The notes under the pieces: model-generated
What the model was told of the DNA's origin: nothing
Seen by the model: the letters and a program-made list of their open reading frames with translations, nothing else
Database searches by the model: none
Translations under genes and position numbers: made by a program
Origin: Pyrrhosoma nymphula
Lineage: Eukaryota > Arthropoda > Insecta > Odonata > Coenagrionidae
Assembly (NCBI GenBank): GCA_963573305.1
Contig: OY754332.1
Coordinates: forward strand, 54,287,559-54,351,558
DNA length: 64,000 bases
Direction of reading: 5' to 3'
Shown: positions 58,625-64,000 of the stretch, in pieces
How positions within the stretch are numbered: the first letter of the stretch is position 1
Layout of the letters: each line of letters opens with the position of its first letter

Positions 58625-60016
58625 GATCTCTCTGGTTCCTATCATTCTGAAAGTTATGTCTCGGGGCCGCTTTGAAGATATTCTGAGGATCTTTCGATTT
58701 GACGTCAGGTCCACTATATTTAACCGCTTGCAGAATGATAAGTTTGCTCTCATAATAATAATAATTGTGTCTTTATTTAATCAAGCGTATTTAGGATCAT
58801 TAGGTCCTATTTAACAATAAACTTGAACAATCGCAAACATCCATGCTCTGGGCTGGTGAAACCTACCCAGGCGGGACTCGAACCCGCGACCTCCGGATTG
58901 GCAGGCGAGGACTTCACCCCACCGCCACCGAGGCCGGTACATGTCCGAGGTTTGGATCAAATTTATTGAAAATTGTCAAACCTGTTACATCCCAGGGCCT
59001 TACATAAGTGTTGATGAGGGAATTACAATCTTCGAAACCCTCCTCCAGTGCAGGTTCCTCCAGTTCATGCCCGTAAAACCTGACAAATATGGGCAAACGT
59101 TTTGGCTGTATGTTGACACAGACTCGAAGTACACGGTGAATGCGTTTCCAAACCTTGGCAAAGATGACATGCATACCGAGGACCAGCGTCTGGGTGATTA
59201 TGTTGTTGAGAAATTAATGTCCCAGTACGTCAATAAGGGGCGTAACGTGACCTGTGACAACTTATTCATGTCACTCATATTGGTGAATAGTATGAAGGTC
59301 AAAGGCACGAGTATTGTTGGAGCGTTGAATCTCATTAGGCATGAAGTTCTAGCTGAAGTGAAAAAGGGAAAACTGCCTCTGCATAGCACTCAAGTTTTGA
59401 AACATGATGACCTGACAGTCATACATTATCAAGCGAAAACCAAGAAAAAGGTACTCCTTTTGAGCTCACTCCACCCAGATCTTTAGATTGGTACAGATGA
59501 AAAGAAGAAACCTGAAACAGTTGTTTTTTATAACGAGACCAAGTATGGAGTTGGAGTTGTTGATTAGATTGCTCGAAAACACTTAGTAAAACCATCCTGT
59601 AGGCGTTGGCCCGTGCATACCTTTTCAAACATTCTTGATCTTGCTGGAATCAACGCCCATGTACTGTACAAGAAACTGAACATTCTAGAATTTCCAGAAG
59701 GGAATTTTTGTTAAAACTTGGTGAGGAACTTGTTCAGAAAAATGCTGATTCACGACAGGGTGGTCCTCTCACTGCATCTGACGATTCGGACGGTGCTTAT
59801 CCTTAAACAGCAAATATTCGTAAGAAATGTCAGGTAAAATTGTAATACAAGAAAGGTACAAAGGGTAGTAAGTCATGCAAGTTTTGCAAAACTCTGTCTG
59901 TAAGCCATGCATTGTCAAAGAAACTTAAGAGGTTGACCACTACCTAAACAGAATCTCACCCTGCTAATGTGAATGTTGCTCCTGAAAATTTAAATGGCAA
60001 GGATATTTTTATATAA
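58625..60016 (+). pseudogene. piggyBac-like transposase, truncated and SINE-interrupted
   Basis: The readable protein begins near MSRGRFEDILRIFRFD (58656) and runs to QNDKFAL. A SINE follows, and the frame resumes at 58941 with SEVWIKFIENCQTC. The first catalytic Asp is in ISVDEG (residue 25 of the 58941 frame), the second in RNVTCDNLF (residue 106), and a third probable Asp lies in GVVD near 59560. The MPVKPDKYG and LGDYVVEKLM segments are typical of PGBD4-like transposases. Two nonsense codons follow: a TAG at about 59484 and a TAG just after GVVD. A C-terminal Cys-rich segment (CKFCKTLSVSH) corresponds to the zinc domain. The N-terminal 150 or so residues are missing. It belongs to the DDE_Tnp_1_7 family. 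Confidence 0.88.
58754..58938 (-). repeat. tRNA-derived SINE nested in the transposase
   Basis: On the minus strand the unit starts GGCCTCGGTGGCGGTGGGGT (A-box region) and has a perfect GGTTCGAGTCC B-box. It continues with TGGGTAGGTTTCACCA and ends in an (ATT)n tail at 58754-58766. The head and early body match the SINE at 40820-40985. It interrupts the transposase exactly between two conserved segments. A target-site duplication of more than about 3 bases is not visible. Confidence 0.82.
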
Positions 60017-60329
60017 AACAAGCAACAAGTACCTCACTGTTTAAACTCTAATTTACTTGCCTGCAAAGTCTCGAAGAGTTATTTGTAAATTTGGAAATAA
60101 ATAGTTTTCTTCGTATTATTGCTGTGTCTAACAAGCCTAACCGAACCTAACTCAATCCGAAAATTGTCATCATCATCCGTTAAAATATCAAAAGGCATAA
60201 AAACACTACATAATAAACTCAAAAACGACGCATTCACTGAGCAATACAATCAAAAAATAGTGGGGGTCAAAAATGACCCCTTAGGCATCCAAGGGGTTGC
60301 GCAACCTTCAGGCATTCTAGTTTTAAATG

Positions 60330-62080
60330 TATTAATTTGGCTGATAAAAAATCCAATTTTGTGGGACGAAGCAACGTTCAACTTATATTATTTCTGCATT
60401 GCAACTTTTTGTACTATCATTTGTACACTAGGCTGACTAGAAGAAATAAGAACATATTTTTGTCCTTAGGGACAGAGAAATTGTTTTTGCCATTTTTTTA
60501 AATTATGAGGCCAACATGCTCGGCAACATGCTCAAGGTCGCAAATCAAAGTGGTACGTGTTTCAGAGCAAGCATTTTTACTAAGTGGGATTCTATCGTTG
60601 GTTGTAGCTTGCATTCGATGCTCAGCTTTAAATGAGTACGGTTATTTGGATATGAGCGAGCAATCTGAAACCGAGCGAACTATTGAATCTCGGCAAAGAC
60701 ATCGTCTCCTACCGCTGGTAAAAATAATGAAAGAAAAACAACCTCGCCTTTTGGTATGACAGAATTGAGTTATACTTTAGTGATTGGAACTCAATTTTTC
60801 CAACTTCTAAATTTGATTTTAATTAATTTTAACTAATTGCAGTAAAATCGCATTTAGACATCAAGTTAATGAAAACATTATATAACCATGACAAAACCTC
60901 TACAGGACGTTCATAAAAAATGTTCTCCATATTTATCGTGAGTGGCAAAGATTTTTGCGATAAAAGTTTAATGATTAAAACACTTTTTTGACTGCCATGC
61001 ATCCCAAACCTTCTATTTGGAATAGCAGTAGCACTTAATTAGACTATGTAACAGGTTAGAACAACATTAGGAACAACCTGTAGAAATATGCTCTAATGCG
61101 GAGTAACATATCGTTCCACCCTATCTTATCAACTCTTAAATTTATCATTAGCCTTTTATGTAAAACAGATATCATTTTATTATCAAGTTTTACTTATGCA
61201 AAGCCATTGTACCTACTGTGAATATCCCTGTTCACCTTTTTGCCAAGATCATGAAACTGCGTTGCATCCTTATTCATGACGTTGGAGGTATTCAAATCTA
61301 AACTGTTTTACTGTTCCTCTCTCGTGCCTATTATCTAAATTGCAGTGGGTAATGGGTCCTGTCCATCTTAGAGAAGTCTCATCCATAAAATCTGAATCAA
61401 TTCGATTTCAATACGATTTTTTTGGTCGCTCGACTAAATCCTGAAATGATGACATCTTTAGAGATATCGGTTCTCTGGATGCCATATCAACGACGATGAG
61501 TATTTCCTTTTTCGAAAATGACTGTCAATTCGGAGAATATTTTCCAGCAATACATTCCGCCTGTCATGTCGTGAGCCTTGTCTCCATCATTCGCATGTGT
61601 TCACTCTGCCTACGGCTCGCGAATTCCGCACTGTCCCCGAAAAGCCGCAGTCATCAATATCATTGCGGATGAAATGGGCCTGGAGATCGTAGCTCAAAAA
61701 ATCATTTTGGATCCCATAGGTATAATGAGGGCTATTCGATTTCGCACCCGCAGCAAACGGGATGGCCAAAGAATAATTGTTCAGTTTTATTGCGTTTCGC
61801 TGCGGAGTACGTTTAACTTCCCGTCGGTGACAGTTAATTTATCTCGCAGTCTGCGGTGTCAATGGAATTAAGCGATTCCAGCCGTGGGTTGTCACAATGT
61901 TAGCGTTCCATAAATGCTTGACACATGTGGCAATATTGGTGGGAGGGAGCCTCGGGAATACATGCGGGCCGCGCTTTCGGTCGAGAGGGAATTTCGGGAG
62001 AAGGAAGTGGCGAATACAATTTTGCCTTTGCTTATTTAGTTTCCTATTTAGAATTAGGGTAGTATACCTGTTAAGATAGG
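60330..62080. other. no recognisable gene
   Basis: AT-rich. The 97-codon frame at 61578-61871 has no motif I know. The part at 61560-62010 is of average composition. Confidence 0.4.
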
Positions 62081-62084
62081 TTTG

Positions 62085-62372
62085 GATGGAAGTGAGTACC
62101 ACTTATCTAGATGTTTACGTCTGCAGGACTCCCATCTACCAACAAAGTTTCTCTATTTATCTCAGTATACGTCATGCTCCTTTTCACCCCGTCCATAAAG
62201 CCTATTTTCTTCCTTCTCCTTCCCCAATTGACCAGCATCCTTCCCTCTCTCACTCCCTTAACAACCCTTTGCTCCTCATTTCTTCTTCCATCCACCTACT
62301 CTTCCGCCTCATAATCTTCTTCTCAAGTTTCCTTTCCTCACCAAGCACTTCTTCGTTTACTACCACGTAATT
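62085..62372 (-). pseudogene. RTE LINE 3' fragment
   Basis: The minus strand gives NEEVLGEERKLEKKIMRRKS and RWMEEEMRSKGLL, a stop, and then GRRRKKIGFMDGVKRSMTY. This is the C-terminus of the RTE family (NEEVLDMVGEERK ... GRKRIGFMDGMKKGRTY). It is truncated at the 5' end near 62372. The final residues are unrelated to the intact copy, so the 3' border is uncertain. Confidence 0.78.
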
Positions 62373-62410
62373 TTTCTTAAAAATTATGAACTTTCCGAAA
62401 GTGCCAAAAA

Positions 62411-63630
62411 TATCTACATCTACATCTACATACTACCCCGCAAGCCGCCTCAATAGGCGTGTGGCGGGGGGTGTTAGGACACCAGCCGTTTACATATAAA
62501 AAGGAAACGCTCTATGAAATTACGCCTTGCATTTATTAAAGTCCCTTATTGTTCGGGGGAAAAACGAATTCCCATACCTATCCGTTCGGAAAAATATCTC
62601 TCTTAATTTATCGTTTCTGTCGTACCTGGAAATATAGTGGGGTTCTAATATGATGTTCTCCGTGTCGCTCTGAAAGATATCTATTCTCAATTGCTCAAGT
62701 AATCTAAGCCTAGCGCGCAGCCTCCGAGTCTCTAGCGGCTCCCAGCCTAATTCGTTTAACATCTGCGTAACGCTGTCTGTACGCCCGTAGCAGTTTTTGA
62801 CGAATCACGCAGCTTTCCTTTGTATTTTATTAAGTTCCCGAATTAATTCTTTCTGCACCGGATCCCATATGCTTGCTGCATATTCAAGGTGTGGCCGGAC
62901 GAGTGCGAAATAGCACCTCTCTTTTACTTTTTCATCTGAGAATCTTCCCACAATACGCTTGACGAATCCTAGCTTCTTCAGAGCTCTGCCACAAATATTT
63001 CTTATATGTGTTCCCCACGATAGGTTTGAGGTTATCGTAACTCCCAGATACTTAACTTCATCTGTCGCCTTTATCTTAACGCCATCCACAGCATATACAC
63101 GGGGATAGTAGGACGACCTCCGCAAGAAATGTACCGCCGCACATTTGCTCAGATTAAGTTCGAGTCCCCACTCTTGGCTCCACACATGAACGTTGTTTAA
63201 ATCCGATGATAGAATTTCAAAGTCAGAGTGATCATTAATTTCGCGATAGATGACAGCGTCGTCAGCAAATAAACGTATTTTACTGCTAATTCGAGAGCAT
63301 AGATCATTTATGTATATAATGAACAAAAGGGGGCCGATTACGCTTCCTTGTGGGACACCTGATGTCACTTTAACTGCATCAGAGCTAATTCCGTCAAGAA
63401 CTACTTTTTGCTTACGATCACTCAGAAAGTCGCGTATCCAATTTACTACTGTTTCGTTTAGGCCGCATGACTGTAATTTGTATAAAAGTTTGTTGTGAGG
63501 TACCTTGTCGAAAGCTTTCTTAAAATCTAGGAATAATGCGTCCACTTGTGTTTTCGATTCACCAGATTTGAGAACGTCATGAAGAAAGAGCGCGAGCTGT
63601 GTTTCACATGATCTACCTTTCCGAAAGTCT
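62411..63630 (-). mobile_element. 5'-truncated CR1 LINE with GTAGAT tail
   Basis: The minus-strand unit covers the reverse transcriptase from the FRKGRSCETQLALFLHD segment to the C-terminus. A short 3' untranslated region with a GCCTATTGAGGCGGC hairpin follows, and a tail of GTAGAT repeats at 62411-62432. Hexamer-type tails replacing poly(A) are typical of CR1-like elements. The left border at about 63630 meets TA-rich DNA. Confidence 0.88.
62520..63630 (-). pseudogene. CR1 reverse transcriptase, one in-frame stop
   Basis: About 370 codons are readable in a single frame. Motif A is FLDFKKAFDKV, motif B SGVPQGSVIGPLLF, and motif C FADDAVIY with both Asp present. They are followed by VKYLGVTITSNLSWGTHI, VRPHLEYAASIWDPVQKE and, after the stop, LGWEPLETRRLRARLRLLEQ and the C-terminus at 62520. 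The only break is a TGA at 62805-62807, between KIQRKAA and FVKNCYG. Arg (CGA) is usual there, so one C-to-T change at a CpG explains it. The endonuclease and first frame are absent by truncation. This is the youngest CR1 copy here. Confidence 0.88.
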
Positions 63631-64000
63631 ATAATAAATATATATATAATATAGTAAAAAGTCTATAAAAATATAATATAGTAAATAGTCTGAAGCAAAA
63701 TGTGACCACTACTTTGTATTGATATTGCAGCATGATAATGGAAATGTTCTTGTGGTAGATATTCATTTGTGTATAACAGATTTTTAATATCAGATATTAG
63801 TAGTTATACTTATGGGGCCGGATTCTGTACATTGACTGTAAATTTACGATGCTTATATATTATCTACTAGATACTAGGTATTAGTAAGTAATATATTTAG
63901 TAGTGACACTCGTTTTTCTAATTATTGATATAACAAAATGAGGCAGGGTTTTAGCAGTTTTTTAAACTATACTTATATTTCACATTGCTATTGATTGATT
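63631..64000. other. no gene seen
   Basis: TA-rich. AGTCTATAA and AATATAGTAAA strings repeat at 63626-63690 as a short imperfect direct repeat. Otherwise featureless. Confidence 0.4.

Larger units (their letters stand above)
58338..60326 (+). mobile_element. piggyBac-like DNA transposon with TTAA ends
   Basis: TTAA at 58338-58341 and 60323-60326 flanks a unit of about 2.0 kb. The left end reads CACGAGAATGCCGGAAGG inward and the right end AACTAGAATGCCTGAAGG, so the terminal inverted repeats share AGAATGCC.GAAGG. TTAA duplication is the signature of piggyBac elements. GGGTCA-TTTTT-TGACCC palindromes lie just inside both ends (58359-58375 and about 60268-60285). A similar string occurs at about 58536. 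The transposase is decayed and split by a SINE. Confidence 0.88.

Noticed and set aside
58859..58938. Possible genuine tRNA gene on the minus strand
   Set aside because: Good A- and B-boxes, but no acceptor-stem pairing, and it continues into a SINE body with an (ATT)n tail inside a transposon.
61578..61871. 97-codon plus-strand frame
   Set aside because: No recognisable motif, and average composition gives little support for coding.
1..64000. CRISPR array, prokaryotic operon or defence system
   Set aside because: No regularly spaced identical repeats, no ribosome-binding sites and no tightly packed genes. All recognisable proteins are from animal transposons.

Overview
The window looks like nuclear DNA from an arthropod, probably an insect. 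The base is AT-rich, intergenic and densely seeded with decayed animal transposons: RTE-, CR1-, R1- and L1-like LINEs, Ty3/gypsy and BEL/Pao LTR-element pieces, a piggyBac-like DNA transposon, tRNA-derived SINEs and small inverted-repeat elements. Several CpG-rich islands of about 0.5 to 1.5 kb interrupt the AT-rich background. Order and species cannot be read from the sequence. I found no bacterial-type operon, rRNA, tRNA gene, CRISPR array or convincing multi-exon host gene. Most long open frames inside the GC-rich islands are low-complexity shadows open in several frames at once.

Layout. 0-9 kb: degenerate LINE pieces, a 5'-truncated RTE copy (1757-3149), L1-like and CR1-like remnants on the minus strand (3.5-4.7 kb), a Ty3/gypsy integrase remnant (6.4-7.8 kb) and another reverse-transcriptase piece (8.2-8.6 kb). 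9-19 kb: mostly gene-free, with an R1-like reverse-transcriptase scrap, a 50-bp-arm foldback (13.45-13.62 kb), a GC-rich island (13.7-14.8 kb), a diverged 175-bp tandem repeat (14.8-15.3 kb) and an 83-bp-arm inverted-repeat element (18.4-18.8 kb). 19.6-23.0 kb: the best gene in the window, a full-length RTE-type LINE on the minus strand. It has one intact 1011-codon endonuclease/reverse-transcriptase frame and lies in a TA-rich tract between 21-bp target-site duplications. 23-36 kb: a GC-rich island, a 275-bp tandem duplication, an unidentified decayed frame (25.4-26.1 kb), small RTE fragments, a decayed copy of a repeat-associated animal protein (31.7-32.8 kb) and a LINE C-terminal frame (35.9 kb).

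36-46 kb: AT-rich, with SINEs, a BEL/Pao integrase fragment, a CR1-like fragment and a TA-flanked inverted-repeat element (45.7-46.2 kb). 46-56 kb: three GC-rich islands separated by LINE scraps. 56-64 kb: several CR1 copies sharing a GTAGAT-type 3' tail, a 2-kb piggyBac-like element with TTAA at both ends whose transposase frame is split by a tRNA-derived SINE, and a CR1 reverse-transcriptase frame broken by one apparent CpG-decay stop.

How the parts work together: autonomous LINEs supply endonuclease and reverse transcriptase, SINEs use such machinery in trans, and the inverted-repeat elements depend on transposases encoded elsewhere. Apart from the RTE frame at 19744-22779, nothing here looks functional as a protein gene. 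No new multi-gene system is evident. The most unusual items are the inverted-repeat element at 18.4-18.8 kb with a hammerhead-like string in each arm, the nested SINE/piggyBac unit, the 13.45-kb foldback and the unidentified frame at 25.4 kb.
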